Part shown: in pieces, positions 1-9,608 of the stretch | How positions within the stretch are numbered: position 1 is the first letter of the stretch | How the letters are laid out: each line of letters begins with the position of its first letter | Source: Clostridium thermosuccinogenes | Lineage (GTDB): Bacteria; Bacillota; Clostridia; Acetivibrionales; DSM-5807 | Reading direction: 5' to 3' | DNA: 64,000 nucleotides | Assembly: GCF_002896855.1 (NCBI RefSeq) | Contig: NZ_CP021850.1 | Coordinates: forward strand, 3,745,665 to 3,809,664 | Notes under the pieces: model-generated | Databases searched by the model: none | What the model was told of the DNA's origin: nothing | Seen by the model: only the letters and a program-made list of their open reading frames with translations | Translations under genes and position numbers: made by a program

Positions 1-39
1 TCGATGATATGCTGTCCTTTTAACAGCATGAGCGAAAAC

Positions 40-69
40 AAAAAGTGGCAATCAAAATTGCCACTTTTT
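40..69 (-). terminator. Rho-independent terminator of the sugar ABC importer operon
   Basis: A 13-bp perfect stem (40-52 paired with 57-69) has a 4-nt loop. Read on the minus strand the stem ends in a T-rich tract running into TTTTTGTTTT. It lies 57 bp beyond the stop codon of the receptor lipoprotein gene, so it closes the minus-strand operon. Confidence 0.8.
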
Positions 70-126
70 GCATGAGTAAAATACTCATCACCCGCTATAC
101 GCTATTTATTGTCCGTCCATTATTTA

Positions 127-1632
127 TTATTTTGCGTTTTTAAGAAATTCGTCAAACTGCCTCTGAGCTTCTTTCTGTATTTCACGTATACCGGCAGCTT
201 CCAGCTCTGACATCATTTTCGGCACTTCTACTTCCGGGTCAATGGTACCGGTAATTAATCCGGTCCAATACTTATCCTTGATAACTTTACATGCTGCGAC
301 CTGTGTTTCAACCGGTGTGATATCAAAGGAGAATCCTATGGTATTTGTGGCTTTGAGATTTTCATAGCCTTTGAAAATAACTTCCCACATTTTAGGATCT
401 ACATCGACCCCGTCTGCTGCTTCAACAGAGCTCAAGGAGTAGGAGCCTTGTGAGAATGCCCACGGTCCGTAATTGTTTTTCCCTTTTTCAGTACGTTTGA
501 CCAGTCCGTCTTCAGTATAGTTGAAGTGTATACCCTCAACTCCATAACGCAGTATATCGCGGTATTGCTTGTTGGTATTTACCAGCTCCTGATATTTCAA
601 AGCAAGATCTATGTGCTTCGAATTGGCGTTGATGGCATTCATAGAGCCACGGATTGATGCAGTAGAAAGATAAGGTCCGCTGTATTTGGATATCAACTGA
701 GTATAACCATCACCGGAGCTCCAGATTGCGTCGGCTCCATAGAATCCTTGTCCGTTTTTAACTGCAGAGTAAATGAAAGATTCTTCAGTGGTAGCGGCAT
801 CAGGATTTATATAACCAGCCTTATACCATTTGCGCAGTAAAACAAAACGGTTATAGAGGTCAGGATGTTCAGCGGTTATCACGATCTTGTTCTGATCTGC
901 GGTTCCCACTGCCGAATATGGAATACCAAGCATCACATCGCGGTTTATCATGTCATAGTCGGAATCCACTCCGGAAAATCCGCCCTTGTTCAGCTTTAAT
1001 GGATACTGAGCGTCCTTTGCTTCCGGAACGCCATCTTCATAAGCCTTCTTGGCAGCTTCCAGGTACTTTTCCACATCTGCAAATTTCATCGTATCAGGTA
1101 CCTGCATGCCCAGTGTATCAACAAACAGTTTCTTGTCAAAACGCCAGAATATTTCAGCTGCGTAGTCTTTCTTTACCGGTATGGCCATTATCTTGCCGTT
1201 AACCTTTGCACCTTCCCAGACTATTTCAGGCATGGTGGCATACAAATCCGGAGTCAAAGTCTTGACCTTTTCAGTAATGTCTGCAAAATAACCGGCCTGA
1301 GCCTGAACAGCGAAATTGTTGAACCACTCGCAGGTGAAAACCATATCCCATTTTTCACCGGAAGAAAGGGCCAACATGGTTTTGTCATTGTCATAATACA
1401 ACGTCTTTACCTTGACATTTAGTTTCTCAACAGAAATTTCATTGAGTTTCTCTTCTACTATCGCTTGATCTACCGGAACCTGGCCAGGATCCCCCATTAT
1501 CCAGATCAGTTCCACCGGTTTGTCGGAAGTGTTCTTATTATCGCCCGTTGGCGTTTTTGAACCGGAGCATCCGAATAAAGCGGATATGGCTATAATCGTA
1601 ACCAGCAGCAATGCAAAAGGCTTTCTCTTCAT
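127..1632 (-). CDS. Extracellular sugar-binding lipoprotein of an ABC importer (LplA/YtcQ type)
   Basis: This 501-residue protein has a lipoprotein signal peptide: basic N-terminus, hydrophobic run, and lipobox LFGC with Cys22 as the lipid-modified residue. It should be anchored outside the membrane and deliver an oligosaccharide to the two permeases encoded just upstream. Length and sequence style fit the large family 1 receptors that pair with LplB/LplC permeases in Bacillota. The ATG follows a strong GGAGG site with good spacing. It is the last gene of a three-gene operon (permease, permease, receptor) ended by the hairpin at 40-69. No ATPase gene is nearby, so a shared MsmX-type ATPase is inferred. 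The substrate cannot be read from sequence; polygalacturonate-derived or other complex saccharides are typical for this subfamily. Confidence 0.9.
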   Translation of the reverse strand: MKRKPFALLLVTIIAISALFGCSGSKTPTGDNKNTSDKPVELIWIMGDPGQVPVDQAIVEEKLNEISVEKLNVKVKTLYYDNDKTMLALSSGEKWDMVFTCEWFNNFAVQAQAGYFADITEKVKTLTPDLYATMPEIVWEGAKVNGKIMAIPVKKDYAAEIFWRFDKKLFVDTLGMQVPDTMKFADVEKYLEAAKKAYEDGVPEAKDAQYPLKLNKGGFSGVDSDYDMINRDVMLGIPYSAVGTADQNKIVITAEHPDLYNRFVLLRKWYKAGYINPDAATTEESFIYSAVKNGQGFYGADAIWSSGDGYTQLISKYSGPYLSTASIRGSMNAINANSKHIDLALKYQELVNTNKQYRDILRYGVEGIHFNYTEDGLVKRTEKGKNNYGPWAFSQGSYSLSSVEAADGVDVDPKMWEVIFKGYENLKATNTIGFSFDITPVETQVAACKVIKDKYWTGLITGTIDPEVEVPKMMSELEAAGIREIQKEAQRQFDEFLKNAK

Positions 1633-1704
1633 GATAATCCTCCTTAATATTTTTATTTATCCATCGGCTGAAAGCCGTATTGAATACTATAATTAACCGC
1701 TCTG

Positions 1705-2631
1705 TCAACCTTTGACTGATCCGATGGTGAGGCCGCTGATGAAATATTTCTGGAAGAACGGGTAAGACATCGTGATGGGCAGCACTACCACCACCACTAT
1801 TGCCATTCTTACGGTTTCCGACGGTATATTTGCAAGGGATTCACCCGCCATCATATATTGTGCATTGCGAATCAGGTTTTGAATATTTTGCTCAATATCG
1901 ACCAAAATATACTGCAGAGTGTACATATGGGCATGGTCGGACTGAATGTACAACATGGGAGTAAACCAGTCATTCCAGTATGCAAAGGATAAAAACAGTC
2001 CTATGGTTGCCAGACCGGGCAACGAAATCGGCAGGACAATTTTAAAGTATATTAGGAGCTGGGATGCACCGTCCATTTTTGCCGATTCTATGATGGAATC
2101 GTGTATGGTCGTCTGGAAAAACGTCCTGAGCACTATAATATAAAACGATGACACACACAATGGCAATATCAGAGCCCAGTAAGTGTTACCTATCCTCAAA
2201 AATTGCGTATTTACCAAGTAAGAGGAAACCAAACCTCCACTGAAAAGCATGGGAATGAAAATCAATATGGTAAAAAAGTTGCGCAATTTATAGTTCCTGC
2301 GGGAAAGCACATAGCCCATGGTAGAGTTCATAAATAATCCCAACAATGTGCCGACAGTAGTTACTCCAATGGAGACCAGGAAGGCCCTCCCGATATATGA
2401 GCGCATTTTCCATATATAGCTGTAAGCACTGATAGACCACTCTTTGGGAAAAAAGCTGTAACCTATCTGCCTTATGGATTCATTGGATGAAATCGAGATA
2501 ATTACGACAAACAAAACGGGTATGATGCAGGACAAAGCAATTACCGTAAATATCAAATTAAACAGGATATTAACCGGTTGGGAAATACGGTTGTAATACT
2601 CCACTCCGCCTGTCGGATGATGCTTTTTCAT
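1705..2631 (-). CDS. Sugar ABC transporter permease, LplC/YtcP type
   Basis: This is an inner-membrane subunit of a carbohydrate ABC importer with six predicted membrane segments. The conserved cytoplasmic EAA loop is visible in the second half as ESAKMDGASQ followed by a Pro-rich turn, the contact point for the ATPase. I place the start at 2631 (MKKHHPTGG), because an AAGGAG site sits 7 nt upstream. An earlier in-frame ATG at 2652 overlaps the stop of the preceding permease and lacks a site. This gives 308 residues, usual for the family. It is the middle gene of the importer operon, between the other permease and the receptor. Confidence 0.9.
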   Translation of the reverse strand: MKKHHPTGGVEYYNRISQPVNILFNLIFTVIALSCIIPVLFVVIISISSNESIRQIGYSFFPKEWSISAYSYIWKMRSYIGRAFLVSIGVTTVGTLLGLFMNSTMGYVLSRRNYKLRNFFTILIFIPMLFSGGLVSSYLVNTQFLRIGNTYWALILPLCVSSFYIIVLRTFFQTTIHDSIIESAKMDGASQLLIYFKIVLPISLPGLATIGLFLSFAYWNDWFTPMLYIQSDHAHMYTLQYILVDIEQNIQNLIRNAQYMMAGESLANIPSETVRMAIVVVVVLPITMSYPFFQKYFISGLTIGSVKG

Positions 2632-2651
2632 AGATTTTCTCCTTTCTGCCA

Positions 2652-3584
2652 TTATAATAATCCGCTTTCCGGATCGATCTTTTTAACGATAAAGTTGGCC
2701 GTTAAAATGGTGATAAAGCCTAGAACTGACTGAAGAAAAGCGGCCGCCGATGAGAAACCTATGTTGTTCATGCCCATGAGCGCTTTATACACATAAACAT
2801 CGATGGTTTGTGTCACATCCACCAGAGGTCCGGAATTTCTAGGAACTTGATAAAACAGTCCGAAATCCGAAGAGAATATCCTTCCCACCGACAGTATGAA
2901 CATTATAATGATCATGTTTTTCAGCATGGGCAGCGTTATATATTTAACCTGCTGCCATCGGGAGGCTCCGTCTATTATAGCAGCCTCATATAACATTTTG
3001 TCAATTCCCGATATACTAGCAAGATATACTACCATTCCATACCCCATGCCCTTCCATAAATTCAGGAAAATCAGGATATATGGCCAGTATTTCTTTTCCA
3101 TATACCATTGAACGCTTTCTTTGCCCAACATGTTCATTATCTGGTTGGCCATGCCTTTATCGGCACTCAGGAAAGAAAACACAAAATAGCTGACTACGAC
3201 CCAAGATAAAAAGTATGGTAGAAATATGATTGTCTGATATCCCTTGGCAAGCCTTTTGGAATGGAGATTGGAAAGCATAATAGCCAGAGTTACCGGAATT
3301 ACAATACCCAAAATGATGAACACGCAGTTGTAGAGAACGGTATTTCGAAACATGATCCATGCATCAGGCGTCGCAAACAGGAACTTAAAATTGTCAATTC
3401 CCACAGGCTGACTCTTGATCAAGCTGACTAAGAAATTTGAGTCAGGAAGCGGCCTATAGCGCTTGAACGCCACGATAATGCCGAACATTGGCAGGTATGT
3501 GAAAAGTATATACCAGACCACAGTTGGTAGAGCAAGTAAAGTCAATTCCATATCATCTTTAGTAAAACGCCGTTTTTTAGCCAA
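2652..3584 (-). CDS. Sugar ABC transporter permease, LplB/YteP type
   Basis: This is the first subunit gene of the importer operon. The protein begins with a short basic tail and an ELTLLALPTVVWYILF membrane segment, then the TYLPMFGIIVAFKRY motif typical of LplB permeases. The EAA loop is seen as YEAAIIDGASRWQQ. The reading frame is open to 3737, but the extra 50 residues are unlike the family. A TTG start at 3584 (LAKKRRFTKD) has AGGAG 10 nt upstream and gives 310 residues. That start is a choice, not a certainty. The gene stop overlaps the upstream alternative ATG of the next permease, as expected for translational coupling. Confidence 0.85.
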   Translation of the reverse strand: MAKKRRFTKDDMELTLLALPTVVWYILFTYLPMFGIIVAFKRYRPLPDSNFLVSLIKSQPVGIDNFKFLFATPDAWIMFRNTVLYNCVFIILGIVIPVTLAIMLSNLHSKRLAKGYQTIIFLPYFLSWVVVSYFVFSFLSADKGMANQIMNMLGKESVQWYMEKKYWPYILIFLNLWKGMGYGMVVYLASISGIDKMLYEAAIIDGASRWQQVKYITLPMLKNMIIIMFILSVGRIFSSDFGLFYQVPRNSGPLVDVTQTIDVYVYKALMGMNNIGFSSAAAFLQSVLGFITILTANFIVKKIDPESGLL

Positions 3585-3737
3585 GATGATCACACTCCTA
3601 TCTAAGAATGAAAATGAACCATTTTGGGAATCAAGCCTTGAAATATGATGATAAAAAGCCCAAAACAGGTATGCATAAAATTGCATTATTGTCAATATAA
3701 GGAAGTTTGCCATATCAATATATAGCAAAACTGACAA

Positions 3738-4067
3738 GTAAAAAGATGTATACTAATAGTACATGAGTTGGCAGAAAAATGTGAATCATGCCTATACTTA
3801 ATTAAAAGCCTTTATTAGATTTTCAAAGAACTTAAAATTCACAAATATGGTAATTTCCGGCATGATGCAACTTTCTCAGAAAATGTTATGTGTTGCCAAC
3901 AGATAAGCCATCTGCAAAATACCGGTACAGAGATCATTGATTTTTTAAGACAAGTGTTGCGATTGCTTGCTACAAAAAAGCCATTTAAAACTTCATTGTT
4001 TTATACAAATATTATATAGGTTTTTTGCACATTTTGCAATAACTTTCTGAAAGAAATGAAAAAAAAA
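3738..4067. other. AT-rich intergenic stretch, no gene seen
   Basis: No open frame with a ribosome-binding site is visible. It must contain or lie beside the promoter of the minus-strand importer operon. TTGTCA-like and TTGACA-like hexamers occur at about 3690-3740 on the minus strand, but none has a convincing -10 partner, so no promoter is assigned. Confidence 0.5.
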
Positions 4068-4092
4068 TTCAGCTTTTGGGATCTAAGCTGAA
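4068..4092 (-). terminator. Terminator after the YfbR-like gene
   Basis: An 8-bp stem (TTCAGCTT at 4068-4075 with AAGCTGAA at 4085-4092) is followed on the minus strand by nine Ts. It lies about 35 bp past the stop codon of the 5'-deoxynucleotidase gene. Confidence 0.85.
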
Positions 4093-4127
4093 AAAATCAA
4101 ACACATAAAGATTATTTTCCTATATCA

Positions 4128-4718
4128 TTAGTCCAACTCATCAAGGGTAAGGGAAAAGCTGGGAATAAAATTCTTCATGAAATAAGCCACCTCAGGCATG
4201 TCAATTTGGGAAATGGCATCATATATGGATTCACTGGCTTTTTTGAACTCCATATTCCCTGCCTTTACTTCCTCCAGGCATTTTATATAAGCCGATATCT
4301 TGTCGGCTGCTTTTACTATCTTCCAAGATTCAGGGTCGATATCCTCATGAAAAAGTATTTCGGTATAGTCGCTCTGCAGCTCTTTTGGAAGCATGGACAA
4401 TATCTTCCTCTTGGATGTCTCTTCCACATCCTTGTATGCCCTGCTGATTTGCGGGTTGTAATACTTAATGGGTGTGGGCATATCGCCTGTGATTATCTCA
4501 TTGCAGTCATGGAACAAGCCCAATACCGCCACCCGGTCGGCATTGATATTTCCTCCGTAGAACTTGTTCCTTATCAGCGCCAACCCATGAGCTATCATTG
4601 CTACCTGAAGGCTGTGCTCCTGAATGTTTTCCGGCTGGGTGTTCTTCATAAGCCCCCAGCGGGTGATATATTTCATCCGTGAAAGGAACGCAAAAAAATG
4701 AAATCCTGATTTAGCCAT
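4128..4718 (-). CDS. yfbR: HD-domain 5'-deoxynucleotidase, YfbR-like
   Basis: This family dephosphorylates deoxyribonucleoside 5'-monophosphates in the cytoplasm. The 196-residue protein carries the HD signature in order: EHSLQVA (first His) in the first quarter, then GLFHDCNEIITGDMPTPIKY, the family hallmark containing the HD pair, and a later Asp in AADKISAYIKC. Length matches YfbR (about 200). It follows the dGTPase-like gene on the same strand by about 100 bp. The two enzymes act on the same pool (dNTP to deoxynucleoside, and dNMP to deoxynucleoside), which suggests a shared role in dNTP control. The ATG at 4718 has GGGGGAG just upstream. Confidence 0.85.
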   Translation of the reverse strand: MAKSGFHFFAFLSRMKYITRWGLMKNTQPENIQEHSLQVAMIAHGLALIRNKFYGGNINADRVAVLGLFHDCNEIITGDMPTPIKYYNPQISRAYKDVEETSKRKILSMLPKELQSDYTEILFHEDIDPESWKIVKAADKISAYIKCLEEVKAGNMEFKKASESIYDAISQIDMPEVAYFMKNFIPSFSLTLDELD

Positions 4719-4823
4719 GCTCTCCCCCTTGCTACCGCCTGTTAGTCCCGGGCAGCAGCTTTGTACCTTTTAAATAAATCCGATGAAAATAAGCCAACCG
4801 ACGGATTCCTTTCCGATAATCAG

Positions 4824-5975
4824 CTACATCCAGTATATTTCGTCAAAGCATTTCATTGCAAAACCATCGGTCATTCCTGCAATAAAATCTATCACCTTTT
4901 GCTCGTCGGGTTCATCCTCATCGTAATCCATATCCACAATGAAGTTGTAAAACTTGCGGTATATGTTTAATTCGCTGTGCTTCAGCCTTTCAAAATCCTT
5001 CAGACATTTCAGAAGATCGTAAAAAAGACCTTCCATGATGTTCTCTGCGGTTTTTTCATACCTCTTGATTTTTTCCGACTGGTATATAAGCCTTACATTC
5101 TCCTTTATCAAGCTCTGCAGAGCTTCGCCCTTTTCGTGGCTAAGTTGAATGCAGTCCCTGTCATAGCTGTTCTCTATTAGATCGCATACTAGTGTATTTA
5201 TGATTTCACCGTTGGTGTGGCCCAATATGTTTCTGATCTCCAGAGGTATGTCATTTATGTCTATAAGTTTTACCCTCAAGGCATCCTCGATATCCCTTCC
5301 CACATAGGCTATCTTATCCACCAACCTCACTATGCATGCTTCCAGAGTGAAGGGTTTGGCCGAACGATTCTTCATGTTCTTAAGACTGGACAAGTCCTTG
5401 GTCGTATCCCGTTCCAGCCTGTATTCATCATAATTTTCCCCGCAGTGGCATGCAATTCCGTCCCTAACCTCAAAGGTCAAGTTAAGCCCGCATTTTTCGT
5501 TTATTTTCTCTTTTGAAATTCGGGTAGCCAGGCGATCCACCACTCTCAGGCTGTGCAGCTCATGCTGAAAGGAATAATCAGGATTAATGCTTTTAAGGCA
5601 GCGGTCCAAAACCTTCTCACCGCTATGGCCAAAAGGGGCATGCCCAAGATCATGCCCCAGTGCAATAGCATATGTCAGGTCCTGATTGAGATTCAGCGTC
5701 CTTGCTATGGTGGTGGCAATAGAACCCACATTGAGCACATGCTCCATCCGTGTGCAAATGTGGTCATTCTTTGCATTGAAAAACACCTGCGTTTTATGCC
5801 TCAACCTTCGGAATTCCATGGAATACAATATCCTGTTGCCATCCCGTTCAAAATCCGTCCGTATCGGGCATTTAGGTTCATCCACAATCCTACCCAGGGA
5901 ATTCCTGCTCTTTGCGGCATAGGGACTGAGCATATTCTCCTGCTCTTCGCGTCTTTCCCTCCATACAGCTGACAT
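4824..5975 (-). CDS. dgt: Deoxyguanosinetriphosphate triphosphohydrolase-like protein
   Basis: This family hydrolyses dNTPs to deoxynucleosides and tripolyphosphate. The HD metal site is clear: RMEHVLNV (His), then ALGHDLGHAPFGH (His-Asp plus the extended Gly-His run typical of dGTPases) and a later VDKIAYVGRDIEDA Asp. At 383 residues it belongs to the shorter Gram-positive type that lacks the long E. coli insertions. The N-terminus ENMLSPYAAKSRNSLGR matches the conserved start of that type. The ATG follows GGAGGTGAAAT. It lies 41 bp downstream of the SEC-C gene and upstream of the YfbR-like gene, so the three probably form one transcript. Confidence 0.9.
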   Translation of the reverse strand: MSAVWRERREEQENMLSPYAAKSRNSLGRIVDEPKCPIRTDFERDGNRILYSMEFRRLRHKTQVFFNAKNDHICTRMEHVLNVGSIATTIARTLNLNQDLTYAIALGHDLGHAPFGHSGEKVLDRCLKSINPDYSFQHELHSLRVVDRLATRISKEKINEKCGLNLTFEVRDGIACHCGENYDEYRLERDTTKDLSSLKNMKNRSAKPFTLEACIVRLVDKIAYVGRDIEDALRVKLIDINDIPLEIRNILGHTNGEIINTLVCDLIENSYDRDCIQLSHEKGEALQSLIKENVRLIYQSEKIKRYEKTAENIMEGLFYDLLKCLKDFERLKHSELNIYRKFYNFIVDMDYDEDEPDEQKVIDFIAGMTDGFAMKCFDEIYWM

Positions 5976-6016
5976 ATTTCACCTCCGATGCGAAACAACA
6001 GGCCGGAATCGGAGCT

Positions 6017-6514
6017 TTAATTCTTGCCGCAGCATTTTTTATATTTTTTGCCGCTTCCGCAAGGACATGGATCATTTCTCCCGACCTTGTTGCTTACTGC
6101 AATTTTTGATTGCCTATACTCCTTTGTGATTTCCTGCCTTCTCTCAACGCTCAGTATATCATCCCACTGGGGCAGATTATACAACCAGTCGGCTTTAGCA
6201 TCCAGCATATTGAAATACAGTTTCTCAAAATCTATCTCCAGCTTTATTTCACTGTTTTCATTCAGTGTATCCAGATCAATGCTTTCCAGAAGGCTGGTGT
6301 TTATTCCGTCGATAAAACCGGTGAAATCCACCGGGCTCATATTGAAGCGTTCAGCCAATTCACTGAGGGTACCGGTGATGATATTTTCTTTTGCCCCCAG
6401 AATTTTCTCATATGCATTCTTTTCCTTTTCAAAATATGCCTTCCAGTACTTATCATATTCATCCTGTGTTTTTATGTTTTTTACAGCATTTTCCCATTGC
6501 TCATACAAACTCAT
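6017..6514 (-). CDS. SEC-C zinc-motif protein of unknown function
   Basis: The 165-residue protein ends in a textbook SEC-C motif, Cys150-Pro-Cys152 and Cys161-Cys162 within [16 protein letters not shown]. This is the zinc-binding tail found at the SecA C-terminus and on many unrelated proteins. The first 130 residues are acidic, helical in look and not recognised as a catalytic domain. It could bring a partner to SecB or ribosome-like surfaces, but that is only by analogy. It is the first gene of a probable operon with the dGTPase-like and YfbR-like genes. Confidence 0.75.
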   Translation of the reverse strand: MSLYEQWENAVKNIKTQDEYDKYWKAYFEKEKNAYEKILGAKENIITGTLSELAERFNMSPVDFTGFIDGINTSLLESIDLDTLNENSEIKLEIDFEKLYFNMLDAKADWLYNLPQWDDILSVERRQEITKEYRQSKIAVSNKVGRNDPCPCGSGKKYKKCCGKN

Positions 6515-6831
6515 AAAATGTATCTCTCCTTAAATTTTATCTGTTTTTAAGCGGATTAAGGATTTCATTATAAGGCACCGAGCCGGCACCGCAGCAAGCC
6601 TTACAAAGGGCGTCGGACACTAGCGCGAAAATCCTTAATACCACCTGTATGATAACATTATTTTAGCATAAGAACAAATTTTTGCACAATCCATTTTACA
6701 TTGACATAATCTGGGGGCTTACCTAGCCTGTTGCGCCGCTTAAGTTTTACACCCATGCAAAGCTGCGCATCCCAAGTATGAACGCGTACCCTGAGCATGA
6801 ATCCAATATTTCTCACCGGCAATACGAGGCC
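6515..6831. other. Intergenic region upstream of the SEC-C gene
   Basis: It holds the candidate promoter at 6649-6677 and then a leader of about 130 nt that is locally GC-rich (6580-6630) and might fold. No coding sequence, known riboswitch core or T-rich terminator was recognised. The AraC gene ends at the far edge without an obvious terminator. Confidence 0.4.
6649..6677 (-). promoter_or_regulatory. Candidate sigma-A promoter for SEC-C / dgt / yfbR
   Basis: On the minus strand, TTGTTC (-35, 6672-6677) is spaced 17 nt from TATCAT (-10, 6649-6654). The -10 matches 5 of 6 and the -35 only 3 of 6, so the call is tentative. It would give a leader of about 130 nt. Confidence 0.35.
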
Positions 6832-8019
6832 TCAGCTCTTTATGGATTTTGCGTAGCTCCTGGGACTGATGCCATATTTCAGCTTGAACTGGTTGGAAAA
6901 ATAGTGAACCGATGTATAACCAAGAAGGTCCGCTATTTGTGTGATATTGTACTCTCCGCTTCTTATCAGTTCCTTGCTCTTTTCAAGGCGAAAGCTGTTT
7001 ATATAGTCCACCAGAGTCATATCCATATGCTTTTTAAATATGATGGAAAGATAAGACTGGCTGATGGGTATGCTTTTTGCAATATCCGATACGGAGAGCT
7101 TCCTGCTTATATTATTGTGTATATACTCCAGACATCTTGCCACAATTGAATTTTCTATTTTGAATCTGACCTGGGTTTCCTGCCTGTCTATCGTGCTTTC
7201 AAGCTTCTCACCCCGTACGAGCTTTATGATAAGCTCTTTAAGGTAGCAAATAACCAGATCATCGGCATAATAGGAGTTGTTACTGCTCTCAGCTATTATT
7301 TTTCCAATTAACTCCCTCATTTCATGGTCCAGGATAAATTTTTTGTCCGTCAGCAAAGATGCTTCCTCAAACTCCATATCAAAGGTTACTGTGACAAAAC
7401 ATACTGATAAATCTACATCGGACCACTGGATGTGGTGCTGGTCACTGCCGTAGAACATAGCCTCTCCCTGGCTCAGCCTGTAACCTTTTCCGTCTACTAT
7501 ATTATACATGCTTCCCCGGTCGACGTAGGTGAACTCCCAGAAGCCATGCTTTTCGCCCTTGAAGATAAATCCTTTTTCCTTCTCTTGATAAAACAGGGTG
7601 TGGACTTTATTTATCTCAACCTTGGGGTATATTCCCAGGGGAGCAAACTCACGGGAGTTTTCCAGCTCTTTTAGGCGGGAGCCTTCAAGCATGGCTGACT
7701 TAATGCGGCACCTGCCGTAAAGGGTCAGCACGCAGTAATAAACACCCGGATTTATGCTTATCGCCTTGTCCAGGAGAAACATCCTTATCTCCTCCTGGGA
7801 CGGCATTAAAGATACACACAGTATGGCAATGCCGTCAACAATATCCAAAGTCACGGGAGAATCCTCAGCACGCAGGAACTTTCCGGCAGTTTTTTCCTTT
7901 ATCTCATGCTCCTCCAAAATTACATCCCCATGGTAAATGGATTTTATACCCTGGCTGAAACCTTCATATATGATGTTTCCATATTTATTGAAGCTAATTG
8001 CATTCAGGTTTTCTATCAT
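6832..8019 (-). CDS. AraC-family transcriptional regulator
   Basis: The C-terminal 100 residues form the AraC/XylS double helix-turn-helix: LSVSDIAKSIPISQSYLSIIFKK is split over the first helix pair and NITQIADLLGYTSVHYFSNQFK is the second, ending in the usual GISPRSY. Residues from about 170 to 260 look like a cupin-type sensing domain (GKGYRLSQGEAMFYGSDQHHIQW). The N-terminal 150 residues are unassigned. I prefer the ATG at 8019 (MIENLNAI), which has GGTGG upstream, over the one at 8031. It is divergent from the sugar-phosphate operon starting at 8173 and is its likely regulator. The effector is unknown. Confidence 0.85.
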   Translation of the reverse strand: MIENLNAISFNKYGNIIYEGFSQGIKSIYHGDVILEEHEIKEKTAGKFLRAEDSPVTLDIVDGIAILCVSLMPSQEEIRMFLLDKAISINPGVYYCVLTLYGRCRIKSAMLEGSRLKELENSREFAPLGIYPKVEINKVHTLFYQEKEKGFIFKGEKHGFWEFTYVDRGSMYNIVDGKGYRLSQGEAMFYGSDQHHIQWSDVDLSVCFVTVTFDMEFEEASLLTDKKFILDHEMRELIGKIIAESSNNSYYADDLVICYLKELIIKLVRGEKLESTIDRQETQVRFKIENSIVARCLEYIHNNISRKLSVSDIAKSIPISQSYLSIIFKKHMDMTLVDYINSFRLEKSKELIRSGEYNITQIADLLGYTSVHYFSNQFKLKYGISPRSYAKSIKS

Positions 8020-8172
8020 ATTATCCACCATCCTTGATACGGTGAATGCTGTTGTTAATCATATGAGCTTAGTCATCCAATAAGATTTTATAAAAAAATA
8101 GAAGGATATTGCAAATACATTATAAGAAATAGGATTTAATATTAAACTAACAACACATGGAGGTTTTATAAA

Positions 8173-9588
8173 ATGATTAAATTTGGTACCGGAGGATGGA
8201 GGGCTATAATTGGTGAGGGCTTCACCATGGATAATGTAAAGCTCCTCTCCCAGGCTATAGCCGACGATATGAAGGCCAAAAATCAAACAGATAAAGGCAT
8301 AGTGATAGGCTACGACAGAAGATTCCTTTCGGACAAGGCCGCAAAATGGGTTGCAGAAGTTATGGCGGCCAACGGGATTGCGGTTCATCTGATAAACAAT
8401 ATCGCTCCTACCCCGATGATAATGTTCACCGTAAAAAAGCTGGGCACGAAATATGGGGTTGCAGTGACAGCCAGCCACAACCCGGCTGACTATAACGGCA
8501 TTAAGGTGTTCACCGAAGGAGGAAGGGATGCCACGGAAGATGTGACCCGCCGCCTGGAAAACCGGATGGAAAATCTTCATAAGGAAGATATAAAGTCAAC
8601 ACCTTTTGAAAAGGGACTAAAAGATGGCATTATTAAGCTGATAGACCCCTTTAACGATTATATAGACACCATATTGAGCATGATTGATACGGATGCCATA
8701 AGGTCAAGGGGCTTGAGAATACTTCTTGATCCGATGTTTGGAGTATCCAAAAGCTCTCTTCAGACCATACTTCTGACAGCCCGGTGCCATTTGGACATTA
8801 TTAACGACCGGCATGATACTCTTTTCGGCGGCAGGCTGCCTTCCCCATCAGCAGCAACCCTGACCCGCCTTAAAGATATCGTCACGGAAAAAGGTTACGA
8901 CCTGGGAATAGCCACCGACGGCGATGCTGACAGGCTTGGCATAATTGATGACAAGGGGAATTTCATACATCCCAATGATATCATGGTGCTTTTATACTAT
9001 TACCTCGTCAAATATAAAGGATGGAAAGGCGGAGTTGTCAGGAATATCGCCACCACCCATATGTTGGACAGGATAGCCAAATCCTTCGGGGAGGAATGCT
9101 ATGAAGTCCCTGTGGGTTTCAAGCACATAAGCTCCAAAATGGAGGAAACAGATGCCGTAATAGGCGGTGAGAGCAGCGGCGGTTTGACGATAAGAGGCCA
9201 TATCAAAGGAAAAGACGGCATTTTTGCCGGTTCGCTGTTGGTGGAAATGATATGCTCTACCGGAAAGAAAATCTCCGAAATGCTGGATACCATCCATAGG
9301 GAGTTCGGCAACCTGTATACAGTGGAAAGGGATTTTAAATTTGCTCAGGAATATAAGACGGAGCTTTCCGATATATTATTTAAGCAAAAGAGGCTTCCTG
9401 ATTTCGGATACCCAGTGAGGGAGGTAAGTTACAGAGACGGAGTAAAAGTATATTTCGAAAACGACGGATGGATAGTTGCGAGGTTCTCAGGGACCGAGCC
9501 ACTGATACGGATATTCTCGGAGATGCCCGCGGAAGCCGAGGCAAAGGATGTAAACGTAAAAATGCAGCAATTTCTTAAATTATCTTAG
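8173..9588 (+). CDS. Phosphoglucomutase/phosphomannomutase-family enzyme
   Basis: An alpha-D-phosphohexomutase that interconverts hexose 1- and 6-phosphates. All four family loops are visible: the phosphoserine loop TASHNPADYNG with Ser101; the Mg2+ loop DGDADRLG (Asp249, Asp251, Asp253); the sugar-binding GGESSGG near residue 325; and the phosphate-binding RFSGTEPLIRIFSE near 445. Length (471) is normal. An AUG is preceded by GGAGG. It is the first gene of a three-gene operon with a GHMP kinase and a nucleotidyltransferase. The context suggests a HexNAc or hexose 1-phosphate as substrate, but sequence alone does not separate Glc, Man, GlcNAc or GalNAc. Confidence 0.9.
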   Translation: MIKFGTGGWRAIIGEGFTMDNVKLLSQAIADDMKAKNQTDKGIVIGYDRRFLSDKAAKWVAEVMAANGIAVHLINNIAPTPMIMFTVKKLGTKYGVAVTASHNPADYNGIKVFTEGGRDATEDVTRRLENRMENLHKEDIKSTPFEKGLKDGIIKLIDPFNDYIDTILSMIDTDAIRSRGLRILLDPMFGVSKSSLQTILLTARCHLDIINDRHDTLFGGRLPSPSAATLTRLKDIVTEKGYDLGIATDGDADRLGIIDDKGNFIHPNDIMVLLYYYLVKYKGWKGGVVRNIATTHMLDRIAKSFGEECYEVPVGFKHISSKMEETDAVIGGESSGGLTIRGHIKGKDGIFAGSLLVEMICSTGKKISEMLDTIHREFGNLYTVERDFKFAQEYKTELSDILFKQKRLPDFGYPVREVSYRDGVKVYFENDGWIVARFSGTEPLIRIFSEMPAEAEAKDVNVKMQQFLKLS

Positions 9589-9608
9589 TTTAATTTCCAT
9601 AAGAAAGG

